A DNA stretch of 64,000 nucleotides, taken from contig CAJUSD010000015.1 in assembly GCA_910589145.1 (NCBI GenBank), positions 16,945-80,944 of the forward strand, given 5' to 3'. The notes below the pieces were generated by a model. That model was not told where the DNA came from. It ran no database searches and saw nothing but the letters and a program-made list of their open reading frames with translations. The position numbers were made by a program, and so were the translations under genes. Origin of the DNA: an uncultured Oscillospiraceae bacterium. GTDB lineage: Bacteria; Bacillota; Clostridia; Oscillospirales; Ruminococcaceae. Shown here in pieces: positions 1 to 7,775 of this stretch. Within the stretch, counting starts at the first letter, position 1; each line of letters starts with the position of its first letter.

Positions 1-327
1 TTTTTATTTTTAGAGGATATTTGTGGAAAAGAAGACAATGCCGAAGAAAAGACAGAGGAATCGATTCCAGAAGCAGACAAAATCAATATTATACATATAT
101 TATTGAAAAAAGCCGCTGAAAAGTATCAAAATCAGGAGGGATTTGTAAATGTGAGTTCAGCTGGGCAATTTATAAAAAGAGAATTGCCGGATTTTAATGT
201 TAAAGATTACGGATTTAAAAAGTTGAGCAATTTAATTGAGGCTTTCCCAGAAAAATACGACATAAAAAAATCGCCAAGTCAGGGAAAGGTCATCATTGTT
301 ACATATAGATGTAAAGCCGCTGTTTGA
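1..327 (+). CDS. C-terminal part of LOTUS/OST-HTH domain protein (5' end outside window)
   Basis: The reading frame is open from base 1 to the TGA at 325-327, so this is the 3' end of a longer gene. The last ~75 residues look like a LOTUS/OST-HTH winged-helix domain (GFVNVSSAGQFIKRELPDF, then YGFKKLSNLIEAFPEKYDI), a fold known to bind RNA. In bacteria this domain is often fused to an N-terminal NYN ribonuclease domain, which would lie outside the window. The preceding stretch is acidic and linker-like. Seen: frame and motif; inferred: the NYN partner. Confidence 0.7.
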   Translation, partial: FLFLEDICGKEDNAEEKTEESIPEADKINIIHILLKKAAEKYQNQEGFVNVSSAGQFIKRELPDFNVKDYGFKKLSNLIEAFPEKYDIKKSPSQGKVIIVTYRCKAAV

Positions 328-359
328 AACAGGAGCGACCAAAGTACCTAAAAACACTC

Positions 360-403
360 TTGTCAGGGTTCTTGACAATTATCTTTAGTTGGAGTAGGAT
401 AAT
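360..403 (+). promoter_or_regulatory. Promoter and inverted repeat upstream of htpG
   Basis: TTGACA at 372-377 is followed 17 bp later by TAGGAT (395-400), or 20 bp later by GATAAT (398-403). An inverted repeat, TTGTCA-N7-TGACAA (360-378), covers the -35 box, a place where a repressor would block polymerase. It is not the CIRCE or CtsR box. A role in heat control of htpG is inference. Confidence 0.5.
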
Positions 404-461
404 ATAACAAAAGTTTTGTATCCGAAATTTACGATACGATCAAACTGGGAGGAATGTAAAA

Positions 462-2330
462 ATGAAACGTCAGGGACAAATCCGAGTCGAATCGGAGAAT
501 ATGTTTCCCATTATAAAAAAATGGCTTTACTCCGATAAGGATATTTTTCTGAGGGAATTAGTTTCCAATGGATGCGATGCAATCAGCAAGCTGGAAAAAC
601 TTCGCGGTATTGGGGAAGCTCCTGCTTCTGAGACTCCGCCGCGTATCATTGTTGCCATTGATAAGGATGCTAAAACGTTATCTATCTGCGATAATGGTAT
701 TGGCATGACCGAGGAAGAGGTAGAACGTTATATTACCCAGGTAGCTTTTTCCGGCGCGCAGGAGTTTGTTGAACACTATAAAGAGAAAACGGACGGCGGA
801 GATGCTGGTATCATTGGGCATTTTGGTTTAGGCTTTTACTCTGCCTTTATGGTAGGGGCTCAGGTGGAAATCGACACCCTTTCTTATCAGGAAGGGGCTG
901 CTCCAATCCATTGGTTCTCAGACGGTACTGCTAACTATGAAATCAGCGATGGCGCAAGGGATTCTGTTGGTTCAACTGTTACCCTTCATATTGCAGAAGG
1001 GGAAGAAGAATTTTTGGAGGAAAGCCGCATCCGCCAAATTCTTCACAAATACTGCCAGTTTATGCCCTATGAGATTTATTTGAATCCCAAACATTTAGAG
1101 GAACAGCCTTCTGCCGAGGAACAGCCCGCAGAAGGGGAAGACGCAGAAAAAGCCCCGGAAAAGGATTATCCTGTCAACGATACTCATCCACTTTGGCTCA
1201 AAGCTCCCAAAGACTGCACTGACGAGGATTACAAGTCCTTTTACTCCAAGGTTTTTATGGACTTTAACGAGCCCTTGTTCTGGATACATCTTAACGTTGA
1301 CTATCCCTTTAACCTCAAGGGAATCCTGTATTTCCCCAGGCAGCAGAACAAGGTAGAAGTTATGCCCGGTGAAGTCAAACTTTACTGCAATCAGGTTTAT
1401 GTGGCAGACAACATTGAGGAAATTATCCCGGAATTCCTTTTACTGTTAAAAGGCGTTATAGATTGTCCGGAGCTTCCTTTGAACGTCTCACGCAGTTTCC
1501 TGCAAAACGATGGAGATGTTGCTAAAATTTCGCGCCATATTACGAAAAAGGTTTCGGACAAGCTCCATGAAATTTTCAATGGGGATCGTGAGCAGTATGC
1601 CAAATACTGGGAGGATATCTCTCCTTTTATCAAATTTGGTTGTATCAAAGATGAAAAATTCTACGACAGGGCAAAGGATATCCTTTTGTTGAAAACCATC
1701 GGAGGAGAATTTAAAACCCTGGACGAATTTCCCAAGGGTGACGACAAAAAGATTTTCTATGTCACCGACGAAAATCAGCAGTCTCAATACATTCGTATGT
1801 TTAAGGATCAGGATATGCCTGCCGCATTGCTGACCCATGCAATTGATCCGCATTTTATCAGCTTTTTAGAGTACAAAAATCAGGAGCTGAAATTTGCCCG
1901 CATTGACTCTGATATCGGTTCCGCGATGAAGGGCGGCGAAAGCGACGCAGAATTGGAGAAATCCATAGCTGAACAGTTTTCTAAAGCAATGGAGGACAAG
2001 AACCTGGAAATAAAAGCTGAAGCCCTGAAGGACGAGGATACTCCCGCTGTGATCCTTCTCAGTGAGGAAGCCCGCCGGATGCAGGATATGAGCGCTATGT
2101 ATGGGATGGATTTTGGCTATGGGGAGAAGCCAAAGGTTTCAATTGTCCTAAATTCCCGCTGCCGGATTGTCCAGGCGATTCCAAATTTAGAGGATGAAAA
2201 TAAAAAATTGGTCTGTCAGTATGTTTATGATCTTGCCACCTTAAGCCATCGTTCCCTTACTGCCGACGAGATGGCTGATTTCATGAAACATAGCCTAAAA
2301 GTCCTGGAATTAGCAGCCAATAAAAAATAG
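462..2330 (+). CDS. htpG: Molecular chaperone HtpG (bacterial Hsp90)
   Basis: 622 residues, full length for bacterial Hsp90. This is an ATP-dependent homodimeric cytosolic chaperone that helps client proteins fold under stress. The N-terminal GHKL ATPase domain (about 1-215) shows the Mg/ATP residues in RELVSNGCDA (E32, N36, D39), the DNGIGM loop at 77-82 and the lid glycines GHFGLGF at 119-125. An acidic, Glu/Pro-rich insert lies at about 210-240, before the middle domain; the C-terminal dimerisation domain is intact. GGAGG precedes the ATG by eight bases. It is a single-gene unit with its own promoter and no obvious terminator downstream. Confidence 0.97.
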   Translation: MKRQGQIRVESENMFPIIKKWLYSDKDIFLRELVSNGCDAISKLEKLRGIGEAPASETPPRIIVAIDKDAKTLSICDNGIGMTEEEVERYITQVAFSGAQEFVEHYKEKTDGGDAGIIGHFGLGFYSAFMVGAQVEIDTLSYQEGAAPIHWFSDGTANYEISDGARDSVGSTVTLHIAEGEEEFLEESRIRQILHKYCQFMPYEIYLNPKHLEEQPSAEEQPAEGEDAEKAPEKDYPVNDTHPLWLKAPKDCTDEDYKSFYSKVFMDFNEPLFWIHLNVDYPFNLKGILYFPRQQNKVEVMPGEVKLYCNQVYVADNIEEIIPEFLLLLKGVIDCPELPLNVSRSFLQNDGDVAKISRHITKKVSDKLHEIFNGDREQYAKYWEDISPFIKFGCIKDEKFYDRAKDILLLKTIGGEFKTLDEFPKGDDKKIFYVTDENQQSQYIRMFKDQDMPAALLTHAIDPHFISFLEYKNQELKFARIDSDIGSAMKGGESDAELEKSIAEQFSKAMEDKNLEIKAEALKDEDTPAVILLSEEARRMQDMSAMYGMDFGYGEKPKVSIVLNSRCRIVQAIPNLEDENKKLVCQYVYDLATLSHRSLTADEMADFMKHSLKVLELAANKK

Positions 2331-2541
2331 AATATCGCCCTAAAGAAAACAAAAAAAGGCTTTTTCATCCAACTAATTTTAATTTGCAGATGATGATGCT
2401 CAGTTAAGTTCAACATAAAAGTTAAATTCCTTCCACCTTGTCCAAGTCTGGTTCTGTGGAATCTAAACTGCCAGAATAAGACAAAAACTTTTCCCAATCA
2501 ATGACACTATACCCCTTTCCACAAATGGAGGTCTTTTCTGT

Positions 2542-3174
2542 ATGCCCAAAAAGGAATATCGTACCGAACGCCTGATTTTAAGAGCTTCTAAGCTGGTTTC
2601 CCCTCAGCAGACACTGGATTATTATAAGAGGAACCAGGAGCTTTTTACACCTCTTGATCCGAAACGTATCACAGGGTTTTATACTTTTGCATATCAGTTT
2701 TTGATGCTCCATCAGGATGAAGTTGAAAGACAGGCTGGCTGCACAATTAAATTTTGGGTTTTCACGAAGGATAACCCAGACCGGATTATTGGTATGATTT
2801 CCTTTTCCAATATTAAATATGGGAATGTTTCTTCAACTTTTTTAGCGTATAAGCTGGATTCTTCCTGTTTAAATAAGGGGTTTATTACAGAAGCGATTGC
2901 GAGGGGAATACGTATTATTTTTGAAGAACTGCATTTGAACCGTATTGAGGTCGCCGTACTGCCTAGGAATATACCCTCTTTGCGCGTAATGGAAAAACTA
3001 GGATTTGTAAAAGAGGGTTTTTCCCAAAAATTTATGGAGATTAACGGCATTTGGGAGGGGCATGTTCGGTTTGGACTGGTCAACGACCCAGAGGCGGACT
3101 GGCATAAGCTGCCTCCGCATATTCGGTGTGCAGCTCCAAAAGTGCGGCTGGCAAAAATATTCAGCAGGGATTAA
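2542..3174 (+). CDS. GNAT N-acetyltransferase, RimJ/RimL-like
   Basis: 210 residues with a GNAT acetyltransferase fold of the RimJ/RimL type: an N-terminal YRTERLILRAS strand, a central beta-strand region (IIGMISFSNI), then the acetyl-CoA pyrophosphate-binding stretch and the C-terminal signature NIPSLRVMEKLGFVKEGF at about residues 144-161, followed by an extra ~40-residue basic tail. Family members move an acetyl group from acetyl-CoA to a protein N terminus or small amine; the substrate here is unknown. GGAGG lies close to the ATG. Probably transcribed alone, ending at the hairpin at 3177-3232. Confidence 0.85.
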   Translation: MPKKEYRTERLILRASKLVSPQQTLDYYKRNQELFTPLDPKRITGFYTFAYQFLMLHQDEVERQAGCTIKFWVFTKDNPDRIIGMISFSNIKYGNVSSTFLAYKLDSSCLNKGFITEAIARGIRIIFEELHLNRIEVAVLPRNIPSLRVMEKLGFVKEGFSQKFMEINGIWEGHVRFGLVNDPEADWHKLPPHIRCAAPKVRLAKIFSRD

Positions 3175-3176
3175 AT

Positions 3177-3232
3177 AAAAATATCGGTCTGGAAAACACT
3201 TTTTGTTCTTCCAAACCGATATTTTATTTTTT
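3177..3232. terminator. Bidirectional terminator between convergent genes
   Basis: AAAATATCGGT (3177-3187) pairs with ACCGATATTTT (3215-3225), with TCTGGAA/TTCCA extending the stem. T-rich flanks on both strands fit termination of the acetyltransferase gene and of the convergent minus-strand unit. Confidence 0.85.
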
Positions 3233-3233
3233 C

Positions 3234-3698
3234 CTACTCTTTGTTCAGTAAAGCTTCTTTTGTCCTGCGTTCAGCGTCCCGGCAGTATGCCTTGATCTCA
3301 ATGCTATTTATATAGTTATCGAAAACATGCTCTCCATGCTCGTCAAAATATTTCTTAAAAGGGCAGAACAGACGCACAATATTGGTCTGGTTGAAAAGTA
3401 CAAGCTGAATGGGGCATTCCATAATCTGGCTGATACCGGATATAGTCAATATGCCATTCTCTTCCTTTACATCAGGGCAATCTCGGAGAAGATTGCTGCA
3501 GGCTTTTACTTCATCCAATTTTTCCAATTCCTTGCCGCCTGCCACTTTCGATATAGCCACCCGCTGAAGCTTATCCCGGAAATCTGTATCAATTATTACC
3601 TGAGCCGCATCAAGCATAAATTCATAGCTATACTGCCACGTAGCTGAATATTCTACTGCTGTCCAGCCGTTTACTTCTTTAATCCCTCTAAAAAGCAT
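3234..3698 (-). CDS. Conserved-looking hypothetical protein
   Basis: 154 residues; I do not recognise the family. It has no signal peptide or membrane segment. There are four cysteines in the central and C-terminal parts and a charged C-terminal helix. Its ATG follows the TAG stop of the upstream ACT-domain gene without a gap, so the two are translationally coupled, and it is the last gene of a three-gene minus-strand unit. The tight packing suggests shared function with the ACT protein. The frame is clean and full, so it is likely a real gene. Confidence 0.7.
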   Translation of the reverse strand: MLFRGIKEVNGWTAVEYSATWQYSYEFMLDAAQVIIDTDFRDKLQRVAISKVAGGKELEKLDEVKACSNLLRDCPDVKEENGILTISGISQIMECPIQLVLFNQTNIVRLFCPFKKYFDEHGEHVFDNYINSIEIKAYCRDAERRTKEALLNKE

Positions 3699-4076
3699 CT
3701 AATCATCTCCAGGTATGATTTTGTATCCATGACTGCTTAAAATTTCCAGAGCCTTTTCAAAGGCTTCTTTCTTTACCAGGATGTAATCTGTGTTGTAGGT
3801 GGATATTGCAAAGATGCTAATCTGCTGTTTGGCCAAAATAGTGGTTATCTGGGCTAAGATTCCCACCAAAGAAAAGTCCAAAACACCCTCTATCCGAAAG
3901 CCTTTCCATCCGTCCTCGCGAGTGATGGTTTCCTCTGGAGCGTCCTCTGTGGGACAGACCAGAGAGACTTCCTCGTCGGTCTTTCCGATGAAATACAGGC
4001 TTTTATTTAAATCCAGCTGTTTTGTATCTGATATTTTACATACTGTCAAATCACTGGGAATAAGTTTTATTTCCAT
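3699..4076 (-). CDS. ACT-domain protein (CASTOR/aspartokinase-type)
   Basis: 125 residues from the ATG at 4076, which has GGAGG eight to nine bases upstream; the open frame continues 27 codons further but without a better start. The C-terminal half (GFRIEGVLDFSLVGILAQITTILAKQQISIFAISTYNTDYILVKK) is an ACT domain of the kind found in stand-alone CASTOR-like proteins and aspartokinase regulatory domains, which bind amino acids. The N-terminal half (SDLTVCKI...SLYFIGKTDEEVSLVCP) also resembles this family. It is the middle gene of a coupled three-gene unit. The ligand and target cannot be told from sequence. Confidence 0.8.
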   Translation of the reverse strand: MEIKLIPSDLTVCKISDTKQLDLNKSLYFIGKTDEEVSLVCPTEDAPEETITREDGWKGFRIEGVLDFSLVGILAQITTILAKQQISIFAISTYNTDYILVKKEAFEKALEILSSHGYKIIPGDD

Positions 4077-4095
4077 ATATCTTTCTTCCTCCGGA

Positions 4096-4491
4096 TCAAG
4101 CCATAGAGAATGCAGGTATTTCCTCCGTTTCCAGCAGATAGTCAAGGCTCTCCTCACGATGGCCGGCTATTTCAAGGGCAATTTGTGCAAAGGTTTTCCC
4201 CGCTTCATTGACTGTCCCGTTCTGGCAATATCCAAATGTGTGGATTTCATGCTCTATAAATGCGATTGCTGAATCCAATACATCATCCAAACTGAATTCT
4301 TCACTTCCCAGCATTTCAAAGGTGAGGGCTTCCCACTCCTGGAAGATTGCAGGGGAAGTATGCCTGCCGTTACGGAATAATGACGGATCCGTTCCATTCA
4401 CAAGGAACGCCAGGCTCCTGCTTGGCTCTGTTTCGTAATATTTCAGCAACAAATGATGAACCATTTCAAATGCCTGTCTGCTTGTATACAT
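4096..4491 (-). CDS. Hypothetical protein, first gene of ACT unit
   Basis: 131 residues from the ATG at 4491 (GAGGGAAATGAT before it); an upstream in-frame ATG at 4554 overlaps the -10 box and has no ribosome site. It is acidic, predicted helical, soluble, with no family I recognise. It begins the minus-strand unit whose next genes are the ACT protein (19-base gap) and a second hypothetical. A sigma-A promoter sits about 65 bases upstream. Confidence 0.7.
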   Translation of the reverse strand: MYTSRQAFEMVHHLLLKYYETEPSRSLAFLVNGTDPSLFRNGRHTSPAIFQEWEALTFEMLGSEEFSLDDVLDSAIAFIEHEIHTFGYCQNGTVNEAGKTFAQIALEIAGHREESLDYLLETEEIPAFSMA

Positions 4492-4553
4492 ATCATTTCC
4501 CTCTCTTATATTCCATTCATGATGGATTTGAAAACTATTTGAGTTCCAATGCA

Positions 4554-4582
4554 ATTATACAAACTTTGCTTTGAAATTTCAA
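4554..4582 (-). promoter_or_regulatory. Sigma-A promoter of the three-gene ACT unit
   Basis: On the minus strand, TTGAAA (4582-4577), 17 bp, then TATAAT (4559-4554). Confidence 0.75.
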
Positions 4583-4912
4583 TAGGTTATAGCCAGTTTT
4601 ACTAAAATATTTATGGGGAGTTTTTGTAAACGCTCTCATACTAATAACCAATAAATTGTATTCAATTTTTGTTAGAAATGATTGACCACTTTATAGAACC
4701 TGGGAATACACAGAATCAAGAACAAACTCCTTCAAAAAATTAAAACTGCTAAGGGACTGCATTTTGGGGTGAAAATAATGATTTGGTTGAAGAATCCTGA
4801 AATTGCGGGAATGTTTGGATAAGAATGAAGCTTTTAATCGTTATGTTTTACAAAAAGTTCTCTCTATTGCTTTATAAAAATATACAAAGCGTCTCTTTTT
4901 TGTCACATTATG

Positions 4913-4941
4913 TTGATATTTTGTGCAGAAGGTGATACAAT
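4913..4941 (+). promoter_or_regulatory. Sigma-A promoter of MBL-ABC operon
   Basis: TTGATA (4913-4918), 17-bp spacer, TACAAT (4936-4941), about 113 bases before the first ATG. The rest of the 562-base gap 4492-5053 is AT-rich; apart from this promoter and the divergent one at 4554-4582 I see nothing in it. Confidence 0.75.
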
Positions 4942-5053
4942 GTAAAAAAATCATAAAAAAACTTAATTTTTTTAAAAAATATCAACAGCAGCAGAGAATT
5001 CTTCGTCTTAATGGATAAAGGGATTTTCCCAGATAAAACAGGAGGAATAGATT

Positions 5054-5926
5054 ATGATGGAACAGCAGAGAAACTGGTATAAACAGGGAACCGCTCTTTT
5101 AGCTGAGCTTTCCAACACTTTTTTCCCCAAGGGGATTGCATCCCTATGGTATTTGGGGCAGTCTGGCTTTGCATTAAAATCAAAGGAGCTCTTGGTTTTC
5201 TTTGACCCGGTTTTTGCTGACCTCCAAAAGGCAGATGGAACTACCCGCCGTTATTATCCCGCTCCATTTTCACCAGGGGATGCCGCGCAGACTGGTGTTT
5301 CCTATGTCTTTTGCAGCCATGACCACCTGGATCACCTTCAGCCCGGGACCATTGCCCCCATCGCAAAGACTCAGCCTAAGGTAAAAATCGTCATCCCTGC
5401 GCCGTCGGTGGAGAAAGCCCTGTCTATTGGCATACCAGAAGGACAGATTATCGCCGCCTGCGCGGAACAGACCATTGGTCTGCCGGATGGATGTGTCTGC
5501 ACCCCCATCCCGGCTGCCCATGAGGAATATGAAACAGATGAAAAAGGCAGTCAAAAATCCCTCTCTTATATTTTCCGAACCTCTGACGGTATGAAGATTT
5601 TCCACGCAGGGGATACGGTTGTCACCCCAGAGCTGACTGAAAGGCTTCAACAGGAAAAGGGCTTTACCGCTGCACTGCTGCCTATCAACGGCGCGGATTA
5701 CAAGCGCCGCCGTCGGGGAGTGATCGGCAACATGAACAGCCGGGAAGCTGCCGACCTGTCCGCTGATATCAACGCTGATTTGGTGATTCCATGTCATTAT
5801 GACATGGTGTTTGGAAACGGAGAAAATCCGCTCCACTTTGCGGAGTATATGCAAACCTATTACCCTGGGAGAAAATTCCATATGCTTTCTCTGGGGGAGA
5901 GGATTCTTCTTACTGCTAACCAATAA
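5054..5926 (+). CDS. Metallo-beta-lactamase-fold hydrolase, UlaG-like
   Basis: 290 residues, MBL fold. The zinc motif H-x-H-x-D-H is SHDHLDH at 88-94, further ligands are likely H in FHAGDT and the late CHYDM. The opening WYLGQSGFALK and the overall layout resemble the UlaG/L-ascorbate-6-phosphate lactonase group, many of which act on small phosphorylated metabolites or have unknown substrates. AGGAGG precedes the ATG (a second ATG follows at once). It is the first gene of an operon with two ABC exporter subunits 25 bases downstream, so a substrate linked to the exporter is possible. Confidence 0.85.
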   Translation: MMEQQRNWYKQGTALLAELSNTFFPKGIASLWYLGQSGFALKSKELLVFFDPVFADLQKADGTTRRYYPAPFSPGDAAQTGVSYVFCSHDHLDHLQPGTIAPIAKTQPKVKIVIPAPSVEKALSIGIPEGQIIAACAEQTIGLPDGCVCTPIPAAHEEYETDEKGSQKSLSYIFRTSDGMKIFHAGDTVVTPELTERLQQEKGFTAALLPINGADYKRRRRGVIGNMNSREAADLSADINADLVIPCHYDMVFGNGENPLHFAEYMQTYYPGRKFHMLSLGERILLTANQ

Positions 5927-5951
5927 AAAACAGTTTGGAGGACTGCATAGA

Positions 5952-7775
5952 ATGAAGCAAAAATTGAAGCGCCTGTTTTCCGCTTATGGGAATCTGCTGG
6001 GCGTTCTGTATCAAAGTGCTCCTGTTATGGTAATTATGACCTTTGTGGCTGCGGTTGTGCTGGGGCTGATTCAAACGCCGCTGACCCTGTATGTAAACAG
6101 CCATATTTTTAATGATGGTCTGTTGGTGGCACAGGGGAAGATAACCTTTCAGCAATATGTACCTGTTTTGGTTCTGTTTGCAGTTATTTCCCTTTTTCCT
6201 ATCCTGATTGAACATATTTTTATTTTTGGATATGTGGAGAAAAGATCGATCCTGATCCTGCGCTCGGATTTCCGGGGCAAAATGCTCCAAAAAATTAAGA
6301 AAATGAAGTATGCACACTTTGAGGATGAAAGGTCTATTGAAATTATAGAAAAAGCCTATAACCGTTCAGAAAACTCAGCCCGTCATATGTTCCCTATGTA
6401 TGTGACATTTACTTTATCATCAATGATAGGTGCAGCAGGTGTTATCATTTATCTGGCGCGTGTTCGCTGGTGGCTTGTGCTGACTGTCGTATTTCCCTGG
6501 GTTCTGGAAATAATACAGAGGGCAAAGGACAATTATAATATCTATGACGAGCTGGAATTGTATTGGAAGCAGGAGCACTCCTATGGGACACTGGCAGATT
6601 TTTTAAGGCGGCGGGAGTATTTGAAGGACAATAAGGTATTTGGCTTGTCTGAACATCTGACCGAAACTTATAGAAAACGCCTGAATGCACGCAACAAACA
6701 GTATGAAGGCTTTTTCTTTAAGCATTTAAAAAATGTAATTCTGAAACGAAACATCACAAAAGTCAGTGTGCTTTTAAATATCTTTCTTTTACTCTGCCTG
6801 TTTTTGTATGGGCAGGTGGATGTGGGGATGTTTATTGCCCTGACACTGTATATTTATCAGAAAGTATATGCCACGCTCACAGGATGTACAATATTTTTTG
6901 TTGCCAGCGGAATGCATATTAACTTTTTTGAATACTACGACAAATACCTGAATCTCTCTGAGGATGACATGGGCGAATGTACAGATGGAGTTCCAAAAAA
7001 TATTTCCATAGAGTTTAAGGACGTTTGGTTTCACTATCCCAACACAGAGCAGGACATTTTAAAGGGGCTGACTTTCCGTATTGAGCCAGGGGAGCGGATT
7101 TCCCTGGTGGGCGAGAATGGTGAGGGCAAATCCACTATGACAAAGCTCCTGCTGGGTCTGTTTGTCCCCAATAAAGGTGAAATCCTAATCAACGGCAAGC
7201 CGCTTCTTTCTTATTCCTCCGAAGCCCGCAGCCGTATGTTCGGGGTAGTGTTCCAGGACTTTGCAAGATATGACATTTCTTTTCGGGAAAATGTCCAGGT
7301 GGGGGATATTGTGAACTGCTCGGAACAGGCGTTTCTGGATGCCGTCAAAAAGGCGGGGCTGACCGAGGTTGTGGAAAACCTTCCCAACAGGGCAGACACT
7401 ATACTGGGCCGGGAATTTGAAAACGGGGTGGATTTGTCTGGCGGCCAATGGCAGAGGATTGCCATGGCAAGGGCGTTTTTAGGGGACAAGCCCGCCCTGA
7501 TTCTGGATGAGCCTACCAGCCAGCTTGACCCCATCGCTGAAAGCGACCTTTACACTGAGTTTGCAGATATGTCCGCAGGGAGGACTACCATCTTTATTAC
7601 CCATCGTCTGGCATCTACCATGATTACCGACAGAATCCTTGTCATTTCTGACGGAAAGATCGCCGAAAACGGTCCCCATGACGAGCTTGTAAAGGCTGGC
7701 GGCATCTATGCCCAGATGTATGAATCCCAAAAACAATGGTATGTGAGATCAGAAGGGCAGGTGATGGCTTTATGA
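5952..7775 (+). CDS. ABC exporter half-transporter (membrane + ATPase), subunit A
   Basis: 607 residues from the ATG at 5952; the open frame extends upstream into the MBL gene but that part has no fit to the family. An N-terminal six-helix membrane domain (about 1-330) is fused to an ABC ATPase: Walker A GENGEGKST, Q-loop FQDFARY, signature LSGGQWQRIAMARA, Walker B ALILDEPTSQLD, H-loop FITHR, all intact. Its stop overlaps the start of the second half-transporter (ATGA), typical of a heterodimeric exporter. The cargo (peptide, lipid or drug) is not shown. Confidence 0.93.
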   Translation: MKQKLKRLFSAYGNLLGVLYQSAPVMVIMTFVAAVVLGLIQTPLTLYVNSHIFNDGLLVAQGKITFQQYVPVLVLFAVISLFPILIEHIFIFGYVEKRSILILRSDFRGKMLQKIKKMKYAHFEDERSIEIIEKAYNRSENSARHMFPMYVTFTLSSMIGAAGVIIYLARVRWWLVLTVVFPWVLEIIQRAKDNYNIYDELELYWKQEHSYGTLADFLRRREYLKDNKVFGLSEHLTETYRKRLNARNKQYEGFFFKHLKNVILKRNITKVSVLLNIFLLLCLFLYGQVDVGMFIALTLYIYQKVYATLTGCTIFFVASGMHINFFEYYDKYLNLSEDDMGECTDGVPKNISIEFKDVWFHYPNTEQDILKGLTFRIEPGERISLVGENGEGKSTMTKLLLGLFVPNKGEILINGKPLLSYSSEARSRMFGVVFQDFARYDISFRENVQVGDIVNCSEQAFLDAVKKAGLTEVVENLPNRADTILGREFENGVDLSGGQWQRIAMARAFLGDKPALILDEPTSQLDPIAESDLYTEFADMSAGRTTIFITHRLASTMITDRILVISDGKIAENGPHDELVKAGGIYAQMYESQKQWYVRSEGQVMAL

